Shown here piece by piece: positions 41,982 through 53,760 of a stretch of 64,000 nucleotides of DNA. Origin of the DNA: Ectocarpus siliculosus (Eukaryota > Sar > Phaeophyceae > Ectocarpales > Ectocarpaceae). Both the position numbers and the translations under genes were made by a program. A model generated the notes under the pieces. It did not search any database. It worked only from the letters and a program-made list of their open reading frames with translations, and was not told the DNA's origin. The stretch covers positions 124,001 to 188,000 of the forward strand of contig FN648111.1 of the NCBI GenBank assembly GCA_000310025.1. The letters run 5' to 3'. Within the stretch, counting starts at the first letter, position 1, and each line of letters opens with the position of its first letter.

Positions 41982-43575
41982 CAGCAGGTGACAGCGCGGG
42001 CGGAGATCGTCCGTTGTTCAAGGTGTCGGTGCAGGCGCAGGTGAGTTTTATTTTCCGCGTGGGTGTGAGGTTTTGCGAAGGCCTGCCTGTAGGGAGGCGC
42101 ATTCGGCGCGAGTTAGGTGAAGGCAAAACATCTTCCCTCACAAGCTTTTGTACACCAGACCTGTCGCTCGAGGACGGCACATCGCACTGCTGTTGGGCTC
42201 GCGTACGCTACCGTCAGACAAGCGCGTCCTGAGGCGTCAGACATAGCGCGTGGCATGCCACCCGGCGCGACGACCAGTTGATCGAGGAGGAGCCAGTACA
42301 CTTGGAGGCGTGAGGCAGAGCCGTCTGTGTGTCTTGTGTTCGAAAGTTGACTTTTCGCGTCGCGCGCGTTGGAACATGTTCAAATATTGGGTAACTTCAA
42401 TATCGGAACAAGCGGCGCTTGTTGCTTTTCTTTTGGGTCCGGAGGGGCCACTCGCGCTTTGGTTTGTGATCGTCATTTCACCCCGGCGGCAGCAGTCGCA
42501 TTGCCAATGTTGTCTCACGCGCGAGATTACGCGACAACGATGTTTTGCGATAGAAGAAGGAGGCGTTCGCTGCATTTGCTAGCACGATGACGAACGCTAC
42601 ACGAATATTTGCTTTTCACGAGCCGATCAAGTTCATCCGCGGACCGATAGCAGCAGTGTGGCTTAAAAAAAAAACAGTGTTTATATACATATTCGTGACT
42701 TGTGGCGTTTACGTATTTCCGTGGGGTATGCATATGCACGGCGGCACACGGGGAGCGAATGCACAACACCTCAAGTACAAGTACGGGCACTGTCGGCCGT
42801 AAGAGCGCCCGTAAGGGGCGGCAGGCACTTTGTAGCCGAGTTCATGTAAACGCACATACGCCCGTACCGGACAGAAAATTCGAGCACAAACGACAGAGCA
42901 CAGGGTACGCACACACGGTACAACCTGGTCGAAGGTCCCCAGAAACAATTTCGGGTACAAACGACAGAGCACAGGGTACGCACGAACGATCAACGTGGGT
43001 AAAGGCCCCGCACACACAAAATACCTCACTGCACATTGAGAACCACTCACGCCTACGCACAGCGGGATGTGGGCCGAGTTGTTCCCGCACGCGCATGCAC
43101 ACGTACATGGTAGAAGCACGCACATACGAGGGCACACATCGCGAGGTTTCGAGTCGTTGCTCGTCATAGGCATACGGCGCGATTGACGAGCGGTACAGAC
43201 ACGAGGGGCGAACACGCACAGGGTACATACGGCGGTATGCGCACGTGAGAACTCGTTAACCCGGAAATGGACACAAGCGAGCGAGTATAATCACCGAGTT
43301 CGATTCGGGCGAATGCACTTGAGCTTAGTACAGGCGCACGTACGACGCAGGGTACACGTGTCGAAGGGGGGCGAGTTTATATATTAGGCTCTCCTTTCGC
43401 TGATTTTTCCCATAAACACCGGCACGTTGGACAAAGTAAAAAAAAAAATGAGCCGGGCACGACGCACTTGCACAGCACGTTCAATGACGTCACACGTTTC
43501 CCTCTTCCTTTTCGCATGCCTTGTCTCATTGGTACTTTATGCGGCACGTAGTGGTCGACGAGGTTCTCGCGCATC
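41982..43575. other. Intergenic before the retrotransposon
   Basis: A direct repeat of about 35 bases (ACGACAGAGCACAGGGTACG core) occurs at 42879 and 42950. Probably contains the unrecognised left terminal repeat of the retrotransposon. No gene recognised. Confidence 0.5.
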
Positions 43576-44268
43576 ATGGAGTACATCCCGGACCTCGGGA
43601 GGGCGATGGACATTGGGCCCGAGGGATGTGCCACGTTGATAACCCACATGAGCGCTGAGCTACGCGAGCTTGATAAGCTGGCAGGTCAAGACGTTACCAC
43701 ATTCAAGAAGGAGCGCGAGTTCACGGCCATGTTGGTGGCCATGATAGATCATTCTGTGTTAGGACAAGACCCCATAGCCGGATGCATGGCGCTTTATCAA
43801 GAGTTAGCGGCTTCATCTGAGAAAAGCAGCGCGGTGGACTATGAGGCTCTGCGCAAAACGTTCAAAGAGGCACTGTTGCAGGCAGGGTTGACCAAGCAGC
43901 CCAATTGGGGCGGCTTGGGCGGCGGTAGTGGAGGCTTGATGGCAGGTGGCATGCAACCACTGGCTTTGGCGCCGGCGTTCCATGCATTAGCACCCGCTTT
44001 TCCCTCTATTTCGCAACAGCACGCACAGCCCACGCACAGGGGTTTCGGGCACTACGGGCCGTCGCACAATAGGGTTAGCGGTCGTGGTTTCGGCGGGAAC
44101 CGTCGGTTTGGCCGAGTTGGTAAAAGAGCAGGAAGAGGAGGTGCCGCCGTCTGTGGTAAATGTTCGCAGATGGGAAAGTCCGCTGACCATTCTTTCAGGA
44201 CGTGCCCGGAGCAAGCGTGTTTCAAGTGCGGCATGCCGGGCCACATAAAGCGTGAATGCCCGAATTAA
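43576..44268 (+). CDS. Gag-like protein with two zinc knuckles
   Basis: 230-aa open frame. A helical N-terminal part is followed by a Gly/Arg-rich region and two CCHC-like knuckles at the C-terminus: CGKCSQMGKSADHSFRTC and CFKCGMPGHIKREC. Expected to package the element RNA. It is the only intact ORF of the element. Confidence 0.75.
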   Translation: MEYIPDLGRAMDIGPEGCATLITHMSAELRELDKLAGQDVTTFKKEREFTAMLVAMIDHSVLGQDPIAGCMALYQELAASSEKSSAVDYEALRKTFKEALLQAGLTKQPNWGGLGGGSGGLMAGGMQPLALAPAFHALAPAFPSISQQHAQPTHRGFGHYGPSHNRVSGRGFGGNRRFGRVGKRAGRGGAAVCGKCSQMGKSADHSFRTCPEQACFKCGMPGHIKRECPN

Positions 44269-44693
44269 GTCATCTCTGAACCTTGCCCTTTCTTGGCTTG
44301 GACTTTGGTCGACAAGGGGCGCTTGGATCGCTAGACAGCTAATATTTCGCTACATGATCGAGAACGGCCAGGCGGACATCAAGGCATGACCAAAAGGCCT
44401 GACATGCAATATGACAGGTGGGCTCAGGGGCAGATCATTTTCTGCGAGAGCGAGCACGACGCGTAGCGAAAATTCGTACCGGTTCCGTTGGAGATGACGG
44501 AAATAGCGAGCGACACGTTCAGCGCCCGGCTGTCGACCTAGTGCAGGACGTTTTACAGCACGAACAACCTCCCGTCACGCCGGACCAAGCTCCGGTATGA
44601 CGCCAAGAAGATTTCGTCCCAGGACACATCTCGTACCATATACAGTTTTGGCAGGACGAGATTCTGACAGTCTGCGACGACAAAGAGCGGGCT

Positions 44694-46271
44694 ATGTACC
44701 TCAGGTGGTCACGAGGTGTGGATATCAGACAATTTTTTGACCCGGATAAGGACGAGGAATTTCAAGGACAGAAGTACAAAGGTTCGGAATTGACGCCCGT
44801 GGAGCTACCGAACCATGTGCCGGAGGCGTTCACAGGTTTGGTGGAGGAGCAGGTGGAAAAGTACGTGCAGAGTGGAGTGGTAGCGCCGAGGGAGGAAGTA
44901 GCCGACGTTTCAAAACACCCCAAACCGCACATGTTGATACCGCTAGGGGTGGAAGAGTCCAAACCACGAGCATTCTTAGACGCACGTTGGCTCAACCTGA
45001 TGGGTAGGAAAATTCCTTTCAAGATGGATGCGGTAGGAAAGGTAGCATAATGCGCGTGGACAGGAGCTTTCCAGATGACGTGCGACCACAAGTCGGGTTT
45101 TCACCATGTACCGTTGGCGAAGGAATCATGGCAGTACGTTGGCTTCAAGTGGGGTGGCAGGTACTTCGTGTGTACGACCCTGTGCTTCGGGTGGTGCTCT
45201 TAGCCATGCATTAATCATTCTCTTTCGGCGGTGGTGTCGAGGTACTTCAGGACAAAAGGCATTCCAACACTCACGTGGGTCGATGATTTATATTTCACAA
45301 ACTTCCGTTCCACTCGCGGATTGGAGCCAGTGCAGCAGAAGCAGGCTGACAGGGTGGCAGGATACTTGGTCATGACCGTGTTTTACAAGGCGGGGTATTT
45401 AATGTCCACACCAAAATGTGAGCTCGAAGCGACCAGCAGACAGATCTATTTAGGAGTGGTGTGTGACTCAAAGAAGCAGAAGTTCATTATTCTGGAAGAA
45501 AAACTGGCGAAGTTGGAGATAATCCTCACCGAGGCACTGACCCGAGGAGATATTTCGTTTCAGGCTTTGGAAAAGCTCGCAGGGAAGTGTACAAGAACAT
45601 CAGTCGCGTGTCCAGCGGGAGCTCTATATACGCACCACATGTACAAGCACAACGGGATGTTTCAGAGAAACGGCGGACGGAAGAGAAACATGGACATTGA
45701 CGTCCCCAAGAACGGCGGTTTGCGCTTTGAGATGGCGAAGTGGTTGGAGGTACGAGAGAGGATGAACGGAGCAGCGTGGTACGCAGCACGGCACCAAAAA
45801 CTGACGATAGTGGGGGCGTCGGACGCATCGTCGACCGGATGGGGCGGCCTGATTCGATGCCCAGGCGAAGATGTGTTTCGCGTAGCGGGTGATTTCCCAG
45901 ACGATTGGACAACACAGCACATTAACGAGCAAGAAGCGTACGCGATTCGACAGCTCTTGGTCTTGTACTGTCAGCAAAGACCAACAAAGGTGCAAGGTTC
46001 AACGTTGGTCGTGGATGTAGACAATCAAGCAATTTTCTACGCGTTGCGGAACGGGAAGTCTTCAAACACTCGTTTGCACGAGATTGTGGAGGAGTTCTTT
46101 TGGCTACAAGTGCAGGCGAATTTCACCCTCAACGTACAGTGGGTGTGTTCGAAGGCGAACGCAGAGGCGGACGATTTGTCGCGTCCTGACGTAGATGCGT
46201 ACGTTCGGTCGAGGAAGAAAAATTCGCAGAATTTTGGCGGTGGGTTGGTAGACCTTTCGACATGGATTTGA
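44694..46271 (+). pseudogene. Reverse transcriptase-RNase H, two in-frame stops
   Basis: RT begins near VEKYVQSGVVAP and continues with KPRAFLDARWLN, DHKSGFHHVPL and the catalytic box WVDDLYF. RNase H follows: GASDASSTGWGG, a Glu in NEQEAYAIRQLL, DVDNQAIFYAL and NAEADDLSRPD. In-frame stops TAA (45048-45050) and TAG (45201-45203) interrupt the RT between motifs. Confidence 0.82.
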
Positions 46272-46472
46272 TGGCCATAGCGGCATCGGCACAAAACATA
46301 CCAGGAAGCGACAGGCAGCTACCGTTTTACTCGAGGTTTTACATTGAGGGGTGCGCAGGCAGTCATGTGTTGAGTGTATTTTGAGTCAGGATTTGAGGTG
46401 TTTGCCGGGTTCCGAGAAGGCTTGCTTTGGTTTTTGTTTTCCACCAACGGCAATGGTAGGAGTGGTGTCACA

Positions 46473-46516
46473 ACGCATGGCAGAGTGTGGAGCGACGCAT
46501 GGCAGAGTGTGGAGCG
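46473..46516 (+). repeat. Two perfect 22-bp tandem copies
   Basis: ACGCATGGCAGAGTGTGGAG plus CG, twice in a row, in the spacer between RNase H and recombinase. Confidence 0.9.
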
Positions 46517-46742
46517 CGAGCGGTTGTGATAGTGCCAAACCAACACAAATCCTGGTATCCGATGCTAGCACACGCCACAGTACGGTCTTACACGATAGCC
46601 ACACAAGCGGAGGGATCGGTATTCTATCGAATGCACCATCAGCGAGGGAAGGTGTCCTTTGCTTTTAAGGGGTGGGCTATGCGAGTGGTGGAGGTGAACT
46701 TCGCCGATAAATAATTAGATGATTATTGTGTTACGTTAATGT

Positions 46743-48250
46743 GTGTATCAGGCGCTATGGGGCTTGCTAACAGCGGCGAGGCTCATCTCGGCTATTCTGG
46801 AGAGGTGGCGGTCTGGTACGGGCCAACAACAACACAACCGGGGATCATCCATCAACCCTGATCACTTGATCTTGGCGGCACCAGCACGATCAAGAGTTTT
46901 GTTTCCGCACTCAGAATGTTTAGGTGAAAACGATGAGCGATACAGGTGTTGCCAATGGTGCGCGAAGGCTTGTACAAGTTCAGGTCAGAAATCTACAGTC
47001 GGTTTCTTAAACATTGACGAGGCCGCTCTAGCCAAGAGACACAGAGAATTCAAGGAGGCAACGGTAGATGCCGCGGCGATGAGGAGCAGATGTCCAACAG
47101 TGCTTACGCACACGCAGTTTCTTCAGTCGCGAAAAACCGGGCGTGTGGTGTCTATGACGGAATCTCAGCCGAGAGATATAGTTGACTATCTTTGCTGGTT
47201 AGATGCCTGCGGCAAGAGGAGACGTATGGTAGTGCACGCAAGGGAATGTCAAGCGGTCGGCACTTCAAGCTTAGACGCCTGTTCAACCGAGCAGGGAGCG
47301 TGTACCAAGAGGTATGCTCACGATTCTCTGAGAACGAACCACGTGTCAAAATTGGCGGTGGCTTTCGAGAAGGAGTTGAGGTGCACGCACGATTGGGACA
47401 GTCAACGACGAACAGGAAACACAGCGAGAAGCGAGTTGGTGACACAGTACATGCGATTTACAACGAAGCAGGAAAAGCAGGCAGGGGTACTCGTTAAACA
47501 AGCGCCAGCGATCTTGCGCAGCCATTTGCATCAGATACTGGTTCCTTTGAGGGCCGAGCTCGATTTTACAACATCGGCGGAGAAGAGGGTGACCTTGGCC
47601 CGAGATATAGCTTTCTTCACAGTAGCGTTTAGTACGACGAAGAGGGGAGACGAGTTGGTAAACACGCTCATACAACGTATACTGCGGTTACCCAACAAGA
47701 GCGGACTGATGTTCAATTTCCAATGGGGGAAGACGCAACGAGATGGGCCGGATCACGTGTTATCAGTTGGAATACGATTCGGAGTGTCTGCCCTTGTGCC
47801 CTGTTAGGGCGGTAGAGCGCTACATAGACATGGGAAAAAGTGTGGGTTGGGATATGAGTACAGGCTATTTATTCTCGGGCATTTCGGCGAGTAAGACAGG
47901 AATGAAGCCGAAAAGGGAGCCGAGGCCAGTGACGGCGGCATACACGACAGCAATGTTGAAGAATCACGCGAAAGGAGTCGGTTTGGAGCAGGAGTTTTCG
48001 ATGCATTCGTTTAGCGCAGGGGGAGGCTTTTCGAGGGCCCTAGCCGAAGAATTCCTTTCGACAATGATTCAGAGAGCGTATTGGAACACCCGAAGACGGT
48101 GTGGAGGTACGTGAGGCTCATGGAGGTGGTAGCTCCAGGAGCGGGAAGCGAAGGCATGGTAGAAGGGATCACGGAGGACCAGTACCGGGAGTTGAACGAG
48201 TTTCCACTAAGCGAACAAAGTCGTTCATTGGCTGCGTTCGGGAACACGCC
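46743..48250 (+). pseudogene. Tyrosine recombinase, frameshifted
   Basis: Begins with an N-terminal DNA-binding part (DYLCWLDACGKRRR), then the catalytic core TLARDIAFFTVAFSTTKRGDEL with the first Arg. A frameshift near 47760 leads to CPVRAVERYIDM and HSFSAGGGFSRAL, where the second catalytic Arg (normally HSFR) is Ser. A second frameshift near 48065 leads to TVWRYVRL, which holds the likely nucleophilic Tyr. Inactive. Confidence 0.75.
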
Positions 48251-49203
48251 GTTACTCTAAGAAAAGAAAGACAACGAATAATACTACGTATAGTATAGAA
48301 TGGGATAAAACATAGAACACCTTCAACTTGGCATCTGGAAGGATGTGGAGTTAGTTTTGGAAAGGGTGACATCACCAGCCGCGGAAGGTGAAGCCGCTGT
48401 CTTATCCCACACTACTGTATAGGAGAAGAATAAACTGTCACAGAGATACTGCTGGATTTCGCAGAATACCACGCGATACGAGACCCAAAATCCTCAGGTG
48501 GACTGGACCAGTCTCCGGAACGTTCTTTCGAGAATTGATTTGTGACGAGTCTGTTTAAGAAAAATTGACGGCCATTGCACAGCCTTGATTAAGTTTGAAA
48601 CGAAGCTGGACAACGGAAGCTGGCATACTGAAGAGAGCGCAGGATAAACGACAGCGATAATCTGTTTTATGAATCTACCTCGTGCAACCCTGCTGTAGAC
48701 TGGAGTCTCGATCCGAGAGGGTACATGTATGATGAAGGGTATGCATTAGGACGTACGTATGCATCGGACATCCACTACGCCGCCTCGGCACCCATCATGC
48801 CATGCGAATGCGCCCGATATCGATATGCAAGACAGAAGGTCGCCACTACTAAGCTGCTGAGATGCAACAGCAGTAGGCTTTTGGTCGTCCGTGTGTCTCT
48901 ATGTCGCTATCTCACACTGCTGTCACCACTACTATGTCTCCCCTCGGAGCATTTCTGGCTTCTTCGCACCGAACGTGCCGGACGAGAAGGAGGCCGGAAC
49001 AAATGCACACGTAGCCACCCACCTGAACGCGCTTGATGTGCAGGTAAACTGGAAGCTCGAGATGACAAAAGTGCAAGCTTAATTCGTCCGATCCTTTGGG
49101 TGTTGTGCACTGTAGTCCGCTGTAGGCGCAAGGTAGGCGCCAGCTTGCTGTTTGGCGGCAATGGTTGCGGGCGACCATCGCCCTCGGGGTTTCCAGGACG
49201 AGG
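48251..49203. other. Intergenic, dispersed repeat fragment
   Basis: 48251-48900 should include the right end of the retrotransposon, not resolved. 49017-49080 resembles 62936-63000 (GTGCAGGTA core), one block of a dispersed repeat. Confidence 0.5.
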
Positions 49204-49470
49204 CAACGCTAGGTTGCTGCACGGTGAAAAAGCTAGGATGCACTGCACCGTTTGCGTTCTACTGTAGGTTGCAGCTGTCTGTCCCGTTTAGGCTAAGCCG
49301 CGGCGCAGGAGGGGGTAAGGGCTAGGTTGCTGTGCACCGTCAGGGCTAGGTTGTCGTGTACCGTCAACGCTAGCTTGCTGTACGGTGTCACAGGGCTAAG
49401 TTGTTGTGCACCGTGAACGCTAGGTTGCAGTACGGTGAAAAGCTAGGTTGCCGTGCAGGCGTGCAGGGCT
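49204..49470. repeat. Minisatellite, about 25-bp unit
   Basis: Seven or eight degenerate copies of GCTAGGTTGCTGTGCACCGT, with spacing near 25 bases and one interruption around 49265-49315. Confidence 0.8.
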
Positions 49471-49743
49471 GCGCCTACCCAAGGAATGTTCCAAGAAATG
49501 GTATCCCGACATAGATGCTAATCTCAGTTGATACCCCGCTATAAGAGCGCGAAGAGGGAGCGGAGGATCCCAGAATATCTGTCGTTGATTTCTATTGACT
49601 TGCGGACCCCTCGGGGCCAGTTTATTTGAGTGTACCTTTTTAGGGTAAGTTAACCTGTGACCACGGGAATCGACCGCGTCGAGTGTTGGATCAGTACGGA
49701 CGTACGAAGGTACTGGGTAGAGAGAGATCGGAACGGTTGTGAA

Positions 49744-49768
49744 GACAACAACAACAACAACAACAATA
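49744..49768 (+). repeat. (AAC)n microsatellite
   Basis: Eight near-perfect ACA/AAC units. Confidence 0.9.
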
Positions 49769-50380
49769 GAGACCACAGCTTTCGACCAACCAAGTCGTCA
49801 GCACTACTGCGTCAACCCGTCAACCCGTCCACCCGTCAAGAAAGCTTCGTATTTGGTTCGTCCGAGAATGAATTTTGGACCGTTTGCGCATCTTCGCCAG
49901 TTACCTAGGAGACGGCAGGTACCGACAGGATGCCATACCGACTAACTTCTTCTGACAAACTTCCAGGAAATATTCCACTAAATGCTTGTGGTATCCACGA
50001 AATATGCATAGTGGTATGACGTCTAAACCTTGATCTATTTGTGTATATATCTGATCTATCTACCGTTCACCTGTGAAAGACAGGCAGGGGTATCCTGTAC
50101 TTGTAGTGGCATGTTGGCAAACTCGTGGCTTCTGGGGAAAATTGTTTTTTTGATGAGACCTTGGACCAGGAGAACAGGTCAAAAGGTAGAGTGAGCAAGG
50201 GTTGGGGCGAGCACCGCAGCACCAGCACCACCCGTCGAGCACAATAATAACGGAACACAATAATAACGGAACACAACGAGTCAACAGGGGCTAACAACGT
50301 ACTTCACAACGCACACTGAATCCTCTATCCACAAAGAACACAATGCACCGTCCATGAAGAATATTCCTACCCATTCGGTC

Positions 50381-50451
50381 GCCCCGGTGGTCTAGTTGGT
50401 ATCCTCGACACCTCCTAGAGGTCAGGTCAGGGGTTCGAATCCCGGCGTACA
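50381..50451 (+). repeat. tRNA-like sequence (SINE head or tRNA pseudogene)
   Basis: Has a good internal promoter A box (TGGTCTAGTTGG, 50388-50399) and a perfect B box (GGTTCGAATCC, 50432-50442) at tRNA spacing. A CCT anticodon would fall in the right place with a preceding T. However, D-stem, anticodon stem and acceptor stem do not pair properly, so it is not a functional tRNA. Confidence 0.5.
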
Positions 50452-50769
50452 GGACTCCCATCGACACACCAGGACGGACGGACGGGTAGGAGGATGAGTG
50501 GGTGCGTGGAAGATGCCGTCACAACACAGCTAACTCCACACTCCTACGACTATGTATAGTCGGCGTCTGGTCGATACGAAACTCGAAGGTGGGCATGATG
50601 AAGGTCGACCCGTCCTGCGTCGTTCGGTGTAAAATAATAAATGCGAAAGATGAACTGCGTAAAGATACAGCATATCTCCGATCTCCGAGGGGTCCTCCTG
50701 CGCTGCATCTATCGTCGACACATACATGTGGCAGCCGTACGACACACGAACGGATGTTTGCATTTAGAC

Positions 50770-50973
50770 TACAGATGGCGCCCGCACTTAGGAACATCTT
50801 AATTTGCGTGAGGCTCGGGTTCTTAGTTGCCTGTTGAGGCCGCGAATGGCCATTATATAGGTTTTAGTGTGAGGTTCTTAACGGGGACCACTAAAATACG
50901 CTCATGTTCATGAGTTTTGGATTGAGCCTCATGTTCTTAACAGGTAGGTTCTTAAGTGCGGGCGCCATCTGTA
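50770..50973. mobile_element. 204-bp MITE, 26-bp TIRs (GCGCCCGCA family)
   Basis: Ends are inverted repeats matching at 25 of 26 bases, starting TACAGATGGCGCCCGCACTT. The internal sequence has several GTTCTTA copies. A flanking TA on each side suggests a TA target duplication, as for Tc1/mariner-type MITEs (inference). Same family core as the element at 6987-9765. Confidence 0.85.
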
Positions 50974-51049
50974 TACTCTTCATGTAGATAGCGCGATCAC
51001 TGCTTTTCAGGGTACACCTCGGTAGCACTAGTTTTTGAGGCAGATTCAG

Positions 51050-51370
51050 GCGGGGCGGTACTTCAATGTGGCGGTACTTGTTTGGCTGTAGGCGGTATTA
51101 CTATTTCGTTTTCCGGCGGTACCGCCTTTGTGGCGGTTCCCGGTATACTGCCAATTATGGCGGTACTTTTCTGGCGGTAATGCAATATGGCGGTTTTTTC
51201 TAGGCGGTTCCCGGTACTTCGTTTTTTGGCGGTACTTCTTCGGCGGTACTGCAATATGGCGGTACTTTTTAGGCGGTAGGCGGTATTTCGCTTTTCGGCG
51301 GTTCGCGGTACCACCGAATGTGGCGGTAATTACCGCCAGTACGGGACCGCCCACCGCGGCGGGAAAAAAA
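51050..51370. repeat. Degenerate GGCGGTAC repeat block
   Basis: About twenty copies of GGCGGTA or GGCGGTT spaced 10-20 bases apart, with ATGGCGGTACTT as the commonest longer unit. It yields a long artefactual ORF in one frame. Confidence 0.85.
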
Positions 51371-52260
51371 TGGCGGGAATTTTCCCGAGGTGTACCCTCC
51401 TGATTTTGCTTCACGGCAGTGTGGACCAGACGCCGAACGACGTCCGCCTATTACGGCAGGCAACGACCATGACTGGATGGGATACCTTCTGCGACGGCGA
51501 GCCATACTACTATATAATTATATTATTACTATGCGATGCAAACATCCGTTCGCGTGTCGTGCGCCTGCCACATGTCCACCAACAGGTACACGCAGAGCTC
51601 CCGCTCTCTCTGTATGTAGTTGTTGCCGCGCAAAGGCTCTCCTCGGGGATCTTCCACATCGTATTTTCTACTGCGGTACTACTGTACATAGAAGTCGTGA
51701 TGGGAGTGTCGAGGTACTTGTGTTGTCACGGCAGCTTCCTGCCATTGCGATTGCCATCGTCGCTTAAGCGCTTGTGTCTTCAAACCTTCTTAGCCGGCCT
51801 TCAAACTTCTTCCTGAATATTCTCCGTGTTAACTTCTCCGCGAATGAGTCGTATGCAGTTATGACCTGCGCTTTGACTTTCACGATGGGTATTCTACCTC
51901 CCCGTCTTGCATTGGTGAGTACCTGCGTTATACGGAAGAATCGCTCCACGACGCAAACGTCGACGTCTCCGTTTTTTTTTATTCCCTTCGCACTCCTTCC
52001 TTGCGGCGGTTTTCACACCGACTTCGAACGTGGGGTTCGATTCCTCTCTTCGTACCTTCCTCGTCGGCCTTCTCCATCGTTATGTACATAATGGAACCTC
52101 GAGTTTTCGGCTGTTTGATTTCCGATAGACAAGACTACGGACTGACATGTCCCTTTCACCCCCGACGGGACCGCGCGCTCGTCGAGTCCCGAAATGTTTC
52201 ACCACTTCCTTGCTCCTCCCAACACCATCCCTTCTTCCCGCCCCTACAAATCCTCTCCCC
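51371..52260. other. Intergenic, nothing firm
   Basis: A minus-strand 61-aa ORF (51764-51949; KLTRRIFRKKFEGRLRRFED) has a protein-like look but no recognised family. Possibly a transposon fragment. Confidence 0.4.
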
Positions 52261-52261
52261 T

Positions 52262-52366
52262 TCTTCTTCTTCTTCTTCTTTCTTTCCTCCCGGACACCCA
52301 CCACCATCCGTCCTGGATGTTGGCCCCAAGCCCCAATGGGGGGCGGGGGGCCAATCCTTAACCCTA
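52262..52366 (+). mobile_element. Second Helitron-like 3' end
   Basis: A (TTC)n tract, then TCC-rich sequence, a GC hairpin (GCCCC, AAT, GGGGGGCGGGG) and CCAATCCTTAACCCTAG|T. About 70 percent similar to 9965-10065. The following bases (52367-52392) resemble 15343-15370. Confidence 0.4.
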
Positions 52367-52419
52367 GTTCACGTTATTCTGACGCCATGCCCTAGACGAA
52401 AAGAATTACCCCCCCCCGG

Positions 52420-53760
52420 GCCCCGTCTCAGTCGTATTATTTCACGGAACACGCCGAAGCCCATGCTTCCCATACCCACCAACGTATACCAATAGCGTTG
52501 TCCGTGTAGACTTGCTCCCGCCCGGCAGCCACTGGAACACGATAGTCCAGGTGTTCTCTTCCCTCTACAGCTACTGTATGTACCTCACAAGTCGTCCTGT
52601 GTACCACAAACTGACTAGACAGCCAAGACCTATTCCTTGGAGGCCCTCCCGGCTACGAAAGAGTTGTGCAAGAGGGTCATCCGAACACGGTCGAGGCGGG
52701 AACTTCATTCATTCACAGATGGTCCTTCATGAGGTCTATCATCCCCCTCACCATTTGAAGCAATATTTGACGTGCAGGTAAACGAGTGGTATTCGCTGTT
52801 GTGGGTTGGGCCACAACATGATTTGGGAAATACGAAAATACAGCAGCAGATATACAAGTAGATTTGTTTTCCCGGTGGCACTGGGTAGTTGTAGTTACAT
52901 GCTCAGCGTTCTTGCCACAGGCTCGGCTGGGTAGCAATCCTGCAGCGCTTGTGTCTTCCATTGGAACGGCGCGTTCCTCGACATTGATTGATGTTTTAGC
53001 GCTCTAGCCGGTTCAGGATTAAACATACCGAGAAACAGTAGTGCGCAGGTCATGCCGACCACTGTACAGCAAAGAAAAAATCAGCTACCTCGCTTCCGCG
53101 AAACCCGGTACCCCTCTGACGCAACTAGAAACCCAACAAGCCAAGAAGTGAGACACGGGCTTCACCGGTGGTGCAATCTACGTACGTCCCCAGCTGCGGG
53201 CCACGAATCTGTTGATTCGTTCAGGGGCGTAATATCCGTTTTGCGACTGTAAGCGGTGACCGGGGCGACAGAAAACGGCGAAAGCCGTCACGCGATTCCC
53301 TCCGTGTTCGGATTGGGGTGATACTGGATGCATAGACTACGCATATATTGCAAGACCCGGGACGTTTTCGTATGCACACAACATACGGTGCTTCACATTG
53401 GCTAGAAAGCCCGGTCACGGTGGTCTCCGCTTGAGGCGCCAGGAAGCCAGAACCGGTGGTCGTGGCCAATCAGCGTGGGGCCTCCGGGTCAACTCCTGAG
53501 TCGTTGTCTTGTATACGGTACTGTACATTGCTCTGGCACCCGAACCCCCCCGGAAAACTGTTTTCTGCCGTTTGCTGGCTTCCAAAACCCTAGATGTCCC
53601 ACTCGCACGACAATTGGGCGGATGCCTACACTGATTACTGCCCTCTAGGTTGTGCTGCCAGCATCTATCGTGCGAATGATGACGAAAGTCACATGATGCA
53701 TGGCCGTGACATCCTGCCAATAATTTCGCCGCATGCACCCACCGACCCATCGCCCCACCT
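52420..53760. repeat. 3' flank of gene B, with internal inversion
   Basis: Homologous to 16550-17794, but about 52614-53030 is in reverse orientation relative to 16771-17181. Confidence 0.8.

Larger units (their letters stand above)
43576..48250 (+). mobile_element. Tyrosine-recombinase (DIRS/Ngaro-type) retrotransposon, decayed
   Basis: Three ORF regions in the order Gag, RT-RNase H, tyrosine recombinase, all on the plus strand. No aspartic protease or DDE integrase is seen, and a tyrosine recombinase is present instead, which defines the DIRS/Ngaro order. Split or inverted terminal repeats were not found by eye. All ORFs except Gag carry stops or frameshifts, so the copy is dead. Confidence 0.8.

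Noticed and set aside
50381-50451. Functional tRNA-Arg(CCT)
   Set aside because: A and B boxes fit, but the acceptor, D and anticodon stems do not pair.
51128-51403. 91-aa ORF with repeated WRYF..GG
   Set aside because: Direct translation of the GGCGGTA DNA repeat, not a protein gene.
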